64,000 bases of DNA from Pseudomonas zanjanensis (GCF_014268745.2 NZ_JABWRB020000001.1:1364001-1428000); one strand, 5' to 3'; shown: positions 27,184 to 39,164, numbered from the stretch's first letter. Translations and numbers: made by a program. The notes: generated by a model not told the origin, from the letters alone.

Positions 27184-27986
27184 CTGACGTTTCGAAACTC
27201 TCCAGTACAAAGCTCTCAAACGCCCAACCGCTGCTGGACATTCGCGGCCTGCGCAAACAATACGGCCCGCTGGAAGTGCTCAAGGGCGTGGACCTGAGCA
27301 TGCAGCGCGGCAATGTGGTCACGCTGATCGGCTCCAGCGGTTCGGGCAAGACCACATTGCTGCGTTGCGTGAACATGCTGGAAGAATTCCAGGGCGGCCG
27401 GATCGTGCTCGACGGCGAGTCCATCGGTTATGACGAGGTGGCTGGCAAGCGCGTGCGCCACCCCGAGAAAGTCATCGCCCGCCATCGGGCCATGACCGGC
27501 ATGGCCTTCCAGCAGTTCAACCTGTTCCCGCATCTGACCGCGTTGCAGAACGTCACCCTGGGCCTGCTCAAGGTGAAAAAACTGCACAAGGACGAAGCGG
27601 TGGCCCTGGCCGAAAAATGGCTGGAGCGGGTCGGCCTGTTGGAGCGGCGCGACCACTTTCCCGGCCAGTTGTCCGGCGGCCAGCAGCAACGCGTGGCGAT
27701 TGCCCGGGCGATTGCGATGAACCCCAGCCTGATGCTGTTCGACGAAGTCACTTCGGCCCTGGATCCGGAGCTGGTCGGTGAGGTGCTGAACGTGATCAAG
27801 GGCTTGGCCGAAGACGGCATGACCATGCTGCTGGTGACTCACGAAATGCGCTTCGCCTTCGAGGTCTCCGACAAGATCGTGTTCATGAACCAGGGCCGCA
27901 TCGAAGAACAAGGGCCACCCAAGGAACTGTTCGAGCGGCCGCAATCGCCGCGTTTGGCGGAATTCCTCAAGAACACCCGTTTTTAA
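27180..27986 (+). CDS. Amino acid ABC transporter ATP-binding protein
   Basis: A 268-residue ATPase of the GlnQ/HisP group. It has Walker [10 protein letters not shown] (near residue 44), Q-loop [13 protein letters not shown], signature [14 protein letters not shown] and Walker [15 protein letters not shown]. It drives import by the two permeases and is translationally coupled to permease 2 by ATGA. Confidence 0.95.
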   Translation: MTDVSKLSSTKLSNAQPLLDIRGLRKQYGPLEVLKGVDLSMQRGNVVTLIGSSGSGKTTLLRCVNMLEEFQGGRIVLDGESIGYDEVAGKRVRHPEKVIARHRAMTGMAFQQFNLFPHLTALQNVTLGLLKVKKLHKDEAVALAEKWLERVGLLERRDHFPGQLSGGQQQRVAIARAIAMNPSLMLFDEVTSALDPELVGEVLNVIKGLAEDGMTMLLVTHEMRFAFEVSDKIVFMNQGRIEEQGPPKELFERPQSPRLAEFLKNTRF

Positions 27987-28024
27987 TCCATTCAGCTATC
28001 AATCAATTCAACAAGGAGATACCC

Positions 28025-28414
28025 ATGAGCATTACGCGTTACGGCACCGGCAGCACCGCAGGCGGCGGCCAGCCACGGCCCTTCGCCCGCGCCGTGGAGG
28101 CCGATGGCTGGCTGCACGTGTCCGGCCAGGTGCCGGCGGTGAACGGCGAGATCATTGTCGGCGGCATCGTCGAGCAGACCCACCAGACCATGAAGAACCT
28201 GGTCGCCATTCTCGAAGAGGCCGGCTACGGCCTGGAAGATGTGGTGCGCTGCGGCGTATGGCTGGAGGACCCGCGGGACTTCTGGAGTTTCAACAAAGTG
28301 TTCGGCGAATACTTCAACCCGGAACACGCCCCGGCCAGGGCCTGCGTGCAGGCGAGCATGATGGTCGATTGCAAGGTCGAGATCGATTGCATTGCCTACA
28401 AGAAAAAAGGCTGA
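28025..28414 (+). CDS. RidA family deaminase
   Basis: A 129-residue Rid/YjgF protein. Rid enzymes hydrolyse reactive enamine/imine intermediates released by PLP enzymes. It has the strand WLHVSGQVP and the conserved Arg in APARACVQA (about residue 105). It sits 38 bp after the ABC ATPase with AAGGAG before the ATG. Co-location with a PLP enzyme at 29385 suggests it clears that enzyme's imine product. Confidence 0.9.
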   Translation: MSITRYGTGSTAGGGQPRPFARAVEADGWLHVSGQVPAVNGEIIVGGIVEQTHQTMKNLVAILEEAGYGLEDVVRCGVWLEDPRDFWSFNKVFGEYFNPEHAPARACVQASMMVDCKVEIDCIAYKKKG

Positions 28415-28440
28415 ACACGATATTCTGGAAAATTCGCTTC

Positions 28441-28534
28441 TGTGGCGAGGGAGCTTGCTCCCGCTCGGCTGCGCAGCAGTCGCGAGAAACTGGGCCTGCT
28501 GCGCAGGCCAGCGGGAGCAAGCTCCCTCGCCACA
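28441..28534. repeat. REP pair (GGCGAGGGAGC family)
   Basis: Inverted REP copies between the RidA gene and the IclR regulator. They generate a false 46-codon extension of the regulator frame. Confidence 0.9.
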
Positions 28535-28579
28535 GTAAAGATACATGCGACTATGGGTGAAATTTCAGGAACCGAAAAC

Positions 28580-29344
28580 ATGACCGAAGACACCATCAAA
28601 CGCCGGGCCCGGGGATTGGATCGGGCGTTCGATATCCTCGATTTTCTCAAGGAAATTGGCCAACCGCTGCGCCCGAACGATATTGCCAGCGGCATCGGCA
28701 GCCCCAAGTCCACGGTCTATGAACTGGTGGCGTCGCTGTTGGAGCGACGCATCCTCGAGCCGGTGGGCAAGGACGGTCACGTCTACCTGGGCCGCCAGTT
28801 GTATTTCCTCGGCCAGGCGCACTTGCGGCATTTCGACCTGAGCCGCGAGGCCGACCAGGCCTTGCAGGAGATCGTGCGCCAGACCCGGGAAACGGCGCAG
28901 ATGTGCCTGCTCAACGGGCGCAAATACACCGTCGCGCTGATGAAAGAAGGCGAGCGGCATTTCCGCATCTCCTCGGACATCGGTGAAAACGCGCCGATCC
29001 CATGGACCGCGTCCGGGCGCCTGCTACTGGCGCATCTGAGCGACCAGCAGATCGTCGACCTGATCGACCCCGACGATTTCATCCTGCCGGACGGCGAGCG
29101 CCTGCCCCTGGAGCAATTTCTCAAGGAAATCCGCCAGGCCGGCCTCGATGGTTTTTTCTCCTTCGACAGCGTCGCCGATACCTTCACCCATTGCTTCGCC
29201 GCACCGGTCAAAGACCCCGGCGGCGTGGCCATCGCCACCCTGTGCATCGTCGCCCCACGGGCCGACGCCAAGAACAATTACGCCGACTACCGCCGGGTGC
29301 TGATCGAAAGCGCCAACAACCTGGCCCGTCGCATCAATGAATAG
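28580..29344 (+). CDS. IclR family transcriptional regulator
   Basis: A 254-residue regulator with an N-terminal winged helix (about residues 10-70, with IASGIGSPKSTVYELVASL as recognition part) and the IclR effector domain behind it. The ATG at 28580 has AGGA 9 nt upstream; codons before it derive from a REP. It lies between the transporter/RidA genes and the PLP enzyme and probably controls them. The ligand is unknown. Confidence 0.9.
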   Translation: MTEDTIKRRARGLDRAFDILDFLKEIGQPLRPNDIASGIGSPKSTVYELVASLLERRILEPVGKDGHVYLGRQLYFLGQAHLRHFDLSREADQALQEIVRQTRETAQMCLLNGRKYTVALMKEGERHFRISSDIGENAPIPWTASGRLLLAHLSDQQIVDLIDPDDFILPDGERLPLEQFLKEIRQAGLDGFFSFDSVADTFTHCFAAPVKDPGGVAIATLCIVAPRADAKNNYADYRRVLIESANNLARRINE

Positions 29345-29384
29345 ACAGCAACGGCACTAGCGGCCGTGCGCGAGGAGTTCGAAC

Positions 29385-30602
29385 ATGTCATCTGTCATCC
29401 TTAATGCCGGCGTCGAGAAGGGCGCTGCCACCGTCGGCGCCCACCTGCTGCGGGACGTCAGCCTGCCAGCGCTGGTGCTGCACCGCGCGGCCCTGGCGCA
29501 CAACATCCGCTGGATGCAGGATTTCGTCACCCGCAGCGGTGCCGAACTGGCGCCCCACGGCAAGACCAGCATGACCCCCGCGTTGTTTCGCCGACAGTTG
29601 GAGGCCGGCGCCTGGGGCCTGACCCTCGCCACCGCCGTGCAGACCCGTGCCGCCTACGCCCATGGCGTGCGCCGAGTGTTGATGGCCAACCAATTGGTGG
29701 GCACGCCCAACATGGCGCTGATCGCCGATCTGCTCGCCGACCCGGCGTTCGAATTCCATTGCCTGGTGGATCATCCGGACAACGTCGCTGACCTGGGCGC
29801 TTACTTCGCTTCTCGCGGCGTGCGGCTCAATGTGATGATCGAGTACGGTGTGGTCGGTGGTCGGTGTGGCTGCCGGACCGAAGCCGAGGTGTTGGCCCTG
29901 GCCGAGGCGATCCGCAGTCAACCGGCGCTGGCGTTGACCGGTATCGAAGGCTACGAAGGGGTGATCCACGGCGACCACGCCATCAGCGGCATCCGCGCGT
30001 TCGCAGCCTCCTTGGTACGGCTGGCGGTGCAGTTACAGGACGGCGGTGCCTTTGCCATCGACAAACCAATCATCACCGCCTCGGGGTCGGCCTGGTACGA
30101 CCTGATCGCCGAATCCTTCGAAGCCCAGAATGCCCACGGGCGGTTCCTCAGCGTGCTGCGACCCGGCAGCTACGTGGCCCATGACCATGGCATCTACAAA
30201 GAGGCCCAGTGCTGCGTGCTGGAGCGCCGCAGCGACCTGCACGAAGGCCTGCACCCGGCCCTGGAGGTCTGGGCCCATGTGCAATCGCTGCCGGAGCCGG
30301 GCTTCGCGGTGATCGCCCTGGGCAAGCGCGACGTCGCCTACGACGCCGGGTTACCGGTGCCGCTCAAGCGCTACACGCCCGGATCGGACGCGGTGGTGGG
30401 GGACGATGTCAGCGCTTGCAAGGTGACGGCGGTAATGGACCAGCATGCGTTCATGAGCGTGGCGTCGGGGGTTGAGCTGCGTGTGGGCGACATCATTTCG
30501 TTTGGGACTTCCCACCCGTGCCTGACGTTCGATAAGTGGCGAGTGGGATGCCTGGTGGATGAGCAACTGAGGGTGGTCGAGTCTATGGAGACTTGTTTCT
30601 GA
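29385..30602 (+). CDS. D-threonine aldolase/D-serine dehydratase-like PLP enzyme
   Basis: A 405-residue fold-type III PLP enzyme. It has an alanine-racemase-like barrel with the PLP lysine in PHGKTSM (near residue 59). The C-terminal D-serine-dehydratase-like domain has a probable metal site formed by the His of DQHAFM and by His-x-Cys in SHPCLTF. Relatives act on D-threonine, D-serine or 3-hydroxy-D-aspartate, either cleaving or deaminating them. Neighbouring RidA favours an imine-releasing deaminase. GAGGAG precedes the ATG. The exact substrate cannot be assigned. Confidence 0.85.
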   Translation: MSSVILNAGVEKGAATVGAHLLRDVSLPALVLHRAALAHNIRWMQDFVTRSGAELAPHGKTSMTPALFRRQLEAGAWGLTLATAVQTRAAYAHGVRRVLMANQLVGTPNMALIADLLADPAFEFHCLVDHPDNVADLGAYFASRGVRLNVMIEYGVVGGRCGCRTEAEVLALAEAIRSQPALALTGIEGYEGVIHGDHAISGIRAFAASLVRLAVQLQDGGAFAIDKPIITASGSAWYDLIAESFEAQNAHGRFLSVLRPGSYVAHDHGIYKEAQCCVLERRSDLHEGLHPALEVWAHVQSLPEPGFAVIALGKRDVAYDAGLPVPLKRYTPGSDAVVGDDVSACKVTAVMDQHAFMSVASGVELRVGDIISFGTSHPCLTFDKWRVGCLVDEQLRVVESMETCF

Positions 30603-30623
30603 GGCTTGAGACCGAGTCGCGCC

Positions 30624-30719
30624 CTTCGCGAGCAAGCCCGCTCCCACAGTTGGGCCGCTGTGAACGCAGGATTTGCGTTCACCAAAGATCCCCTGTGGGA
30701 GCGGGCTTGCTCGCGAAGA
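30624..30719. repeat. REP pair (GTGGGAGCGGGC family)
   Basis: Inverted REP copies fill most of the gap between the PLP enzyme and the sugar kinase. Confidence 0.9.
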
Positions 30720-30756
30720 CGGCCCGTAGAACACCACCGAACCATCAGGAACATCC

Positions 30757-31674
30757 ATGAGCAACCCCACACCCCGCATCGCCCTGATCGGCGAATGCAT
30801 GATCGAACTGCAACAACGCGCCGACGGCAGCTTGCTGCAAAGCTTCGGCGGCGACACCCTGAACACCGCCGTGTACCTGTCCCGCGCCTTGGGCGACAGG
30901 GGGGCGGTGGATTACGTCACCGCCCTGGGCGACGACAGTTTCAGCGATGCCATGTGTGAGCGCTGGGCCGAAGAAAACATCGGGTTGCAAAGGGTTCAAC
31001 GCTTGCCTGGACGCCTGCCGGGTCTGTATTGCATCCAGACCGATGCGGCGGGCGAGCGGCGATTCCTCTACTGGCGCAACGAAGCGGCGGTGCGCGAGTG
31101 TTTTACCACCCCGGCCGCCGCCCCGATCCTGGCCGCATTGCCGGATTACGATGTGCTGTATTTCAGCGGCGTCACCCTGGCGGTGCTCGGGGAGCAGGGG
31201 CGGCGCAAACTCATTGAGGCCCTGATCGAGGCACGGCGCCGCGGCGCCCAGGTGGTGTTCGATAACAACTACCGACCACGGCTCTGGGCCTCGGTCGAGG
31301 CGGCGCGCCTGGCGTATCGCAGCGTACTGCCTTACGTGGAGCTGGCGCTGTTGACCGTGGATGACGAACAGGCGCTGTTCGGCCATGTCGATGACGAGGC
31401 GGTATTCGCTGCGTATGCGCAATTGGGCACGCCGGAAGTGGTGCTCAAGCGCGGTGCGGAGGCCTGTTTGATTCGTTGCGATGGGCAATCTTATGAAGTG
31501 CCTGCCGTGCGGGTAGAGCGTGTTGTCGACACCACGGCGGCGGGAGATTCCTTCAGCGCCGCCTACCTGGCGAACCGCTTGCTGGGCGGCAGCCCGGTGG
31601 AAGCGGCCGAGGCGGGGCATCGGTTGGCGAGCCGGGTGATCCAGGTGCCGGGGGCGTTGATTCCCAAGGACTGA
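30757..31674 (+). CDS. kdgK: PfkB family sugar kinase, probable 2-keto-3-deoxygluconate kinase
   Basis: A 305-residue ribokinase-fold enzyme with the N-terminal IGECMIEL, FGGDTLNTAVYLSRAL and the C-terminal PfkB signature VDTTAAGDSFSAAY with its catalytic Asp. GECMIEL with GGDTLNTA is characteristic of KdgK, which phosphorylates KDG before Entner-Doudoroff aldol cleavage. AGGA precedes the ATG. A role linked to the adjacent amino acid genes is not obvious. Confidence 0.85.
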   Translation: MSNPTPRIALIGECMIELQQRADGSLLQSFGGDTLNTAVYLSRALGDRGAVDYVTALGDDSFSDAMCERWAEENIGLQRVQRLPGRLPGLYCIQTDAAGERRFLYWRNEAAVRECFTTPAAAPILAALPDYDVLYFSGVTLAVLGEQGRRKLIEALIEARRRGAQVVFDNNYRPRLWASVEAARLAYRSVLPYVELALLTVDDEQALFGHVDDEAVFAAYAQLGTPEVVLKRGAEACLIRCDGQSYEVPAVRVERVVDTTAAGDSFSAAYLANRLLGGSPVEAAEAGHRLASRVIQVPGALIPKD

Positions 31675-31701
31675 CATCTCCTTGGAATCAGGTTATGCCT
31701 T

Positions 31702-31794
31702 TGTGGCGAGGGAGCTTGCTCCCGCTCGGCTGCGCAGCAGTCGCAAAAACGGGCCTGCTGCGCAGGCCAGCGGGAGCAAGCTCCCTCGCCACAA
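31702..31794. repeat. REP pair (GGCGAGGGAGC family)
   Basis: Inverted REP copies between convergent kdgK and the parvulin gene; probably also the transcription boundary. Confidence 0.9.
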
Positions 31795-31820
31795 AGGCCG
31801 GTTCGCAGCCCTGAATCACT

Positions 31821-32096
31821 TTAATCCCGGTAGAACACCTGCACCAGGTGATACCCGAACTTGCTCTTGATCGGCCCGTGCACCACCCGCAGTGGCTTCT
31901 TGAAAATCACCGCATCGATCACCCCGACCATCTGCCCCGGACGTACTTCGCCCAGGTCACCGCCGCGCTTGCCCGAGGGACAGGTGGAGTATTTCTTGGC
32001 CAGCACATCGAAAGCTTCGCCCTTGGCGATGCGTTGCTTGAGCTGTTCGGCTTCTTCGGCGGTTTTCACCAGGATATGGCGGGCTTGGGCTTTCAT
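31821..32096 (-). CDS. ppiC: Parvulin-type peptidyl-prolyl isomerase
   Basis: A 91-residue single-domain parvulin: ARHILVKT at the start, the FDVLAKKYSTCPSGKRGGDLG core, and the FGYHLVQV end. It catalyses prolyl cis/trans isomerisation. There is no signal peptide, so it is cytoplasmic like E. coli PpiC (Par10). A second copy of the same type is at 49359-49640. Confidence 0.93.
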   Translation of the reverse strand: MKAQARHILVKTAEEAEQLKQRIAKGEAFDVLAKKYSTCPSGKRGGDLGEVRPGQMVGVIDAVIFKKPLRVVHGPIKSKFGYHLVQVFYRD

Positions 32097-32144
32097 TGCA
32101 GCGGTGACCTGAAGGGTGCGACGGGGCGGCGATTATGCCTCAAG

Positions 32145-34682
32145 TCAGCCGCCATGGTTGATCATCGTCCGAATCTTGTTGGCCAACAGATCGAGGGTGA
32201 AGGGCTTGGCGACCATGTCCATGCCCTGTTCGAGGAACCCTTGGCGTTCGGCGGCTTTCTGCGCGTAGCCGGTCATGAACAGCACTTTTAGCCCCGGGCG
32301 GTGCTGGCGGGCGATTTCCGCCAGTTGCCGGCCATTCATGCCCGGCAGCCCGACGTCGGTCACCAACAGGTCGATGCGTTGCTCCGATTCCAGCAGGGGC
32401 AGTGCCATCATGGCGTCCTGGGCCTCGAGTGCGGTGTAGCCCAAGGTCTTCAACAGGTCGAGCACCAGCATGCGCACGGCGGGTTCGTCTTCCACCAGCA
32501 GTACGGTTTCCCCAGCGATGGCCGGTGGTGCCTCGACCGCCTCCGGCGTGGCGGGTTGTTGGGTCGGCGCAACGTGCAGGCGCGGCAGGTACAGCTGCAC
32601 TCGCGTGCCTTGGCCCGGCACGCTGTCCAGGTTGAGGTGACCACCGGACTGTTGGGCAAACCCGTAGATCATCGACAAGCCCAGTCCGGTGCCCTGGCCG
32701 ATGGGCTTGGTGGTGAAGAACGGGTCGAAGGCCTTGGCCAGCACGGCGGGGGTCATGCCGCTGCCGTTGTCGCTGACGGCGATCATCACGTAGTCGCCGG
32801 CCTTGACCGGTTCCAGGGTGTTGATGTCCGTGCCGTCGAGGTAGACGTTGGCGGTTTCGACGATCAATTCGCCGCCCTCGGGCATCGCATCGCGGGCGTT
32901 GATCACCAGGTTGAGCAGGGCGTTTTCCAACTGGCTGGCGTCGGTGCTGACCGGCCACAGCTCATTGGCCAGTTGCAGGCGCAGCACGATGTGATCGCCG
33001 GTGGTCCGGCTCAGCAGGTCTTCGAGCGAGCGCACCAGCTCGTTGGCGTCCAGCGGCTTGCGGTCCAGGGATTGGCGACGGGAAAACGCCAGCAACCGAT
33101 GGGTCAGGGCCGCGGCGCGGTTGGCCGAGGACACCGCCGCTTCGCTGAAGCGGCCGATCTCGGCGGCACGGCCAGCGGCGATGTAGCGTTGCATCAGGTC
33201 GAGGCTGCCGAGAATGCCGGTCAGCATGTTGTTGAAGTCATGGGCAATGCCGCCAGTGAGCTGGCCCACGGCTTCCATTTTCTGCGCATGGCGCAAGGCT
33301 TCTTCGGCGCGCTCGCGTTCGAACATCTCGCTCTGCAGCCGGTGGTTGGCCTCGGCCAGTTGCTGGGTTCGAGCGATGACCCGTTCCTCCAGCGTTTCGT
33401 TGAGGTTGCGCAGGGCTTCCTCGGTTTTCCGACTCTCGGTTTCGTCGATCACAAAGATGTAGAAGCCGTTCACCGCACCATCCGCGCCGTGGCGCGGCAG
33501 GTAGTTGATCAAGGAATGGCGCGGGCGACCGTCGCGATGATCCGACTGCACGGCAAAGCTGCACGGCTTGCCGGCCAGGGCGTCGGCAATCTGTTGGGCG
33601 CGGGCGGCATAGGCCTCATCGCCGAGCACTTCGCGGATGGTCTTGCCGTAGAGCTCCTGCGGAGTCATGCCGTACCAGTCCAGGTAGGCGCTGTTGTTCA
33701 GCCGGAAACGCTCCTCGCGGTCCACGTAGCTGATGAGGATCGGCATGGCGTTGATGATCAGTTGCAGCTCGGTCTGGCTCTGGCGCAAGGCCTGCTCGGT
33801 GCGCTTGCGTTCGGTCAGGTCCAGGGCCGCGCCCAGGAAACGCTTGGGCCGGCCGTGGCGGTCCTTGTAGCAGCGGCCGCGCACATACACCCAGCGCAAC
33901 TCATTATCGGGCTGCAGCAGCCGGTACTCCTCGGCGTATTCGGTGCCGTGGGTGATGCAGTGCTTGATGCTGCGGGCAACCATCGCCCGGTCTTCGGGAT
34001 GCACGCCTTCAAGATAGGCGCTGATGGGCAATTGTCGCGACAGGTCCGGATCGACGCCATGCAACAGGGCGAAATGCGCGTCGGCAATAAAGCGGTCCTC
34101 GCTGATGTCCCAATCCCAGGTGCCCAGCGCGTCGGCGGCGGCCAGGGCCAGTTGCAGGCGCTCTTCGCTTTCGTGCTGGGCCTTGAGGCTGGCCTCGGAA
34201 CGCCGCTCGAACTCCATGGCCAGGCGGCGTCGCTCGCTGGTCTCGATGGCGGTGACCAGAATGCCGGCGACACTGCCGCGTTCGTCACGCACCGGGCTGT
34301 AGGTCAGGTCCAGCCAGACATCGCAGAGACGGCCGGCGAAGGGCACGCGCCATCGCTGATCGCGGCAAGTGTGGGTCTGGCCTTGTAACACCCGCTGATA
34401 AATTCCTTCGGTCGTGCCTTTGAGTTCGGGCCAGGCTGCATGGGTTGGCTGGCCGAACGCCCGAGGGTGTTTGTCACCAGCCAGTCGGCCGAAGGCGTCG
34501 TTGTAGAGGTGGGACAGCTGCGCGCCCCACAGCAAGGCCATGGGCATGGGCGAATGGAGCACGATGTCCACGGCGGTGCGCAGGCTCTGCGGCCAGTCCC
34601 GGGCGGTGCCCAACGGGGTCTGGGCCCAGTCCACCTGGCTGACCAGGCGTTGTGTATCGCTGCTGGCGGTTGTCGCGTTCAT
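32145..34682 (-). CDS. Hybrid sensor histidine kinase with PAS domains and receiver
   Basis: An 845-residue soluble hybrid kinase. It has an N-terminal PAS/GAF-like sensor (about 15-160), two further PAS domains with PAC-like ends (about 185-300 and 310-425), a coiled coil, then a HisKA domain with His481 in [11 protein letters not shown]. The HATPase has DNGSGM and GTGLGLSM. The C-terminal receiver has Asp776 in [11 protein letters not shown]. No transmembrane segment is seen, so the signal is probably intracellular (redox, light or a small molecule). No response regulator is adjacent. I start at ATG 34682, 7 nt after GGGAG, rather than the GTG one codon earlier. Confidence 0.9.
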   Translation of the reverse strand: MNATTASSDTQRLVSQVDWAQTPLGTARDWPQSLRTAVDIVLHSPMPMALLWGAQLSHLYNDAFGRLAGDKHPRAFGQPTHAAWPELKGTTEGIYQRVLQGQTHTCRDQRWRVPFAGRLCDVWLDLTYSPVRDERGSVAGILVTAIETSERRRLAMEFERRSEASLKAQHESEERLQLALAAADALGTWDWDISEDRFIADAHFALLHGVDPDLSRQLPISAYLEGVHPEDRAMVARSIKHCITHGTEYAEEYRLLQPDNELRWVYVRGRCYKDRHGRPKRFLGAALDLTERKRTEQALRQSQTELQLIINAMPILISYVDREERFRLNNSAYLDWYGMTPQELYGKTIREVLGDEAYAARAQQIADALAGKPCSFAVQSDHRDGRPRHSLINYLPRHGADGAVNGFYIFVIDETESRKTEEALRNLNETLEERVIARTQQLAEANHRLQSEMFERERAEEALRHAQKMEAVGQLTGGIAHDFNNMLTGILGSLDLMQRYIAAGRAAEIGRFSEAAVSSANRAAALTHRLLAFSRRQSLDRKPLDANELVRSLEDLLSRTTGDHIVLRLQLANELWPVSTDASQLENALLNLVINARDAMPEGGELIVETANVYLDGTDINTLEPVKAGDYVMIAVSDNGSGMTPAVLAKAFDPFFTTKPIGQGTGLGLSMIYGFAQQSGGHLNLDSVPGQGTRVQLYLPRLHVAPTQQPATPEAVEAPPAIAGETVLLVEDEPAVRMLVLDLLKTLGYTALEAQDAMMALPLLESEQRIDLLVTDVGLPGMNGRQLAEIARQHRPGLKVLFMTGYAQKAAERQGFLEQGMDMVAKPFTLDLLANKIRTMINHGG

Positions 34683-34814
34683 CACGCGCTCCCTGCCTGT
34701 CGTGTCTGTACCACGGCGTCTACTATCCTTTGAGGAAGGTAAGTGCGAGTGGGGCTGAAAGATTTCATGTTCGGCTCAGCTTGTTTCATTGATGTCTCGC
34801 GGAAGTTTCAGTCC

Positions 34815-35933
34815 ATGGAAATCGATCCGTTGTTGCGAATCCTGGCGAGCCAGAATGGTTCCGACCTTTACATGTCCACGGGTGCGCCGCCATGCGCGCG
34901 TTTCGAAGGGGTGCTCAAGCCCTTGGCTAACGAGGCCTTCAAGGTCGGCGACATTGCCCGTCTCGCCGAGTCTTTGATGGACGCCGAACAGCGCCTTGAG
35001 TTCGATCGGGAACTGGAAATGAACCTGGCGATCTCCCTGGCGGGCGTCGGGCGGTTCCGGGTCAATATCTTCAAGCAGCGCAACGACGTGTCCATGGTGA
35101 TCCGCAACGTCAAGCTGGATATCCCGCGCTTCGAAGACCTGAAACTGCCCCGGGTGTTGTTGGACACCATCATGCAGAAACAGGGCTTGATGCTGTTCGT
35201 CGGTGCGACAGGCTCGGGCAAGTCGACCTCCCTCGCGGCGCTGATCGATTACCGCAATCGCAACAGCAGCGGTCACATCATCACCATCGAGGATCCGGTG
35301 GAGTACATCCATCGGCACAAGAAATCCATCATCAACCAACGGGAAGTCGGTGTCGACACCCGCAGTTTTCATGCCGCCCTGAAGAACACGTTGCGCCAGG
35401 CACCGGATGTTGTGCTGATCGGCGAGATCCGCGATCGGGAAACCATGGAGCATGCCCTGGCTTTCGCCGACACCGGGCACCTGGTGATTTCCACCTTGCA
35501 TGCCCATAACGCCAACCAGGCCTTGGACCGGGTGATCAATTTCTTCCCGGAAGAACGCCGGCCGCAGTTGCTGCATGATCTGGGCAACAACCTCAAGGCT
35601 TTTGTTTCCCAGCGTCTGGTGCGCACCCGCACCGGCCAGCGGCGGGCGGCGGTGGAGGTGATGCTGGGTTCACCGACGGTGGCCGACCTGATCCGGCGCA
35701 ACGAACTTGGTGAGCTCAAGGGGATCATGGAGAAGTCAGAGGAACTGGGCATGCAGACTTTTGACCAGGCGCTGTTCAACCTGGTAGTCGAAGGGGCCAT
35801 CGATGAGGAAGAAGCGCTGAAAAATGCCGACTCGGCGAACAACCTGCGATTGCGTTTGAAGCTGCACAGCGAGTCGGGCGCGGCGGCGCCACCGGCCGAT
35901 CCGTCGGCGGGTGAGTGGGGGTTGATGGATTGA
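34815..35933 (+). CDS. PilT/PilU family type IV pilus retraction ATPase
   Basis: A 372-residue hexameric ATPase of the PilT/PilU family. It has an N-terminal GSDLYMSTGAPP, Walker A GATGSGKST (near residue 132), the Asp box TIEDPVEYIH, Walker B VVLIGEIRDRE and the His box STLHAHN. PilU-like sequence features and length suggest an accessory retraction ATPase rather than the main PilT. I start at MEIDPLLRIL (34815) because relatives begin there; upstream codons have no counterpart. It is alone, with no other pilus gene in the window. Confidence 0.9.
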   Translation: MEIDPLLRILASQNGSDLYMSTGAPPCARFEGVLKPLANEAFKVGDIARLAESLMDAEQRLEFDRELEMNLAISLAGVGRFRVNIFKQRNDVSMVIRNVKLDIPRFEDLKLPRVLLDTIMQKQGLMLFVGATGSGKSTSLAALIDYRNRNSSGHIITIEDPVEYIHRHKKSIINQREVGVDTRSFHAALKNTLRQAPDVVLIGEIRDRETMEHALAFADTGHLVISTLHAHNANQALDRVINFFPEERRPQLLHDLGNNLKAFVSQRLVRTRTGQRRAAVEVMLGSPTVADLIRRNELGELKGIMEKSEELGMQTFDQALFNLVVEGAIDEEEALKNADSANNLRLRLKLHSESGAAAPPADPSAGEWGLMD

Positions 35934-36009
35934 TCAGGTGATCGTGCACCGCGGGCAATCTCGCTTTTCTGATGCTCAGAGACTGACTATTCCAGGCAAA
36001 CACTCACCT

Positions 36010-36193
36010 TGTGGCGAGGGAGCTTGCTCCCGCTCGGCGGCGCAGCCGTCGTAAAACGGCTTGCGCGGTCTATTGGAGTGATCGAGGCGACCCAATGGGG
36101 GCCGCTTCGCAGCCCAGCGGGAGCAAGCTCCCTCGCCACAGTGGCCCGCGTTTCACCGGAGATCCATTGTGGGAGCGAGCTTGCTCGCGATGA
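36010..36193. repeat. REP pair plus a lone REP of the second family
   Basis: An inverted GGCGAGGGAGC-family pair (36010-36140) is followed by one GTGGGAGCGAGC-family copy (36168-36193). Together they fill the 271-bp space between convergent genes. Confidence 0.88.
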
Positions 36194-36204
36194 GGCCCTG
36201 ACGG

Positions 36205-38160
<1,956 letters not shown>

Positions 38161-38212
38161 GGGGTGCCTCTTGTTTTTTCGGGCTTATAAACATTGCAGC
38201 ACAAGGCGCACT

Positions 38213-38356
38213 TTGTGGCGAGGGAGCAAGCGGTGAAACGGTGCTTCCTGTAGCCAGGTTGCTTCTGTGGCGAGGGAGCTTGCTCCCGCTGGGCTGCGAA
38301 GCAGACCCAATAGGCGGCCGCTGCGCAGCCGAGCGGGAGCAAGCTCCCTCGCCACA
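38213..38356. repeat. Degenerate REP plus REP pair
   Basis: A truncated REP (TGTGGCGAGGGAGCAAGC) at 38213-38231 is followed by a complete inverted pair at 38266-38356. This suggests an older REP that lost its centre, beside a newer insertion. It separates the dehydrogenase and synthetase genes. Confidence 0.85.
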
Positions 38357-38387
38357 AAGAGCGCTTTCACCACACAAGGTTGCGTAT

Positions 38388-39164
38388 CTATTGAGCCAAC
38401 CACCCACCATCGATATTCCACGCCGCGCCCCGCACCTGGCTGCCGGCTTCACTGCACAGGAACAACACCAGTTCCCCCAGTTGCGGCGGGGTGACGAATT
38501 CCAGGGACGGCTGTTTCTCGGCCAGCAGGTCATGCTGTGCCTGTTGCGGGTCGACGCCCGAGGCAATGCGATCATCGATCTGTTTTTGCACCAGCGGCGT
38601 CAGCACCCAGCCCGGGCAAATGGCGTTGCAGGTCACGTTGCTGGTGGCGGTTTCCAGGCCGACCACCTTGGTCAGGCCGATCACCCCGTGCTTGGCCGCG
38701 ACATACGCCGCCTTGCCCACCGAACCGACCTGGCCATGTACCGAAGCGATATTGACGATCCGTCCCCAGCCCTTGGCCCGCATGCCCGGCAGGCTCAGGC
38801 GGGTGGCGTGGAACACCGAGGACAGGTTGATGGCGATGATCGAATCCCAGCGCTCCACGGGGAAATCCTCCACGGCGGCCACGTGCTGGATCCCGGCGTT
38901 GTTCACCAGGATGTCGACGCCACCGAACTCACGCTCGGCGTAGGCGAGCATGTCGGCGATCTGTGCCGGGTCGCTGACGTCGGCCGGGTGATGGCCGACC
39001 TTGCCGCCGAACTGTTTCACCTCGGCGATCACCGTCGAGGCATCGCCGAAGCCGTTGAGGATCAGGTTGGCGCCGGCCTTGGCCAGGCTCAGGGCGATGC
39101 CCAGGCCGATGCCGCTGGTGGAGCCGGTGACCAGGGCGGTCTTGCCCGAAAGAGGGGTTGTCAT
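38388..39164 (-). CDS. bdhA: D-3-hydroxybutyrate dehydrogenase
   Basis: A 258-residue short-chain dehydrogenase that oxidises 3-hydroxybutyrate to acetoacetate with NAD. It has TGSTSGIG (cofactor loop), NNAGIQHVA, the catalytic Tyr/Lys in AYVAAKHG, and the CPGWVLTPLV and C-terminal NIDGGW of the HBDH subfamily. The start at MTTPLSGK (39164) has GAGG upstream; four more upstream codons are in frame. It follows the permease gene by 8 bp, so they are co-transcribed. Confidence 0.94.
   Translation of the reverse strand: MTTPLSGKTALVTGSTSGIGLGIALSLAKAGANLILNGFGDASTVIAEVKQFGGKVGHHPADVSDPAQIADMLAYAEREFGGVDILVNNAGIQHVAAVEDFPVERWDSIIAINLSSVFHATRLSLPGMRAKGWGRIVNIASVHGQVGSVGKAAYVAAKHGVIGLTKVVGLETATSNVTCNAICPGWVLTPLVQKQIDDRIASGVDPQQAQHDLLAEKQPSLEFVTPPQLGELVLFLCSEAGSQVRGAAWNIDGGWLAQ

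Noticed and set aside
24883..27219. A 778-codon open frame on the minus strand
   Set aside because: It lies opposite four well-supported ABC transporter genes and spans their boundaries; composition is a GC-skew artefact.
32301..34388. A 695-codon open frame on the plus strand
   Set aside because: Antisense to the hybrid histidine kinase, which has intact H, N, G1/G2 and receiver motifs.
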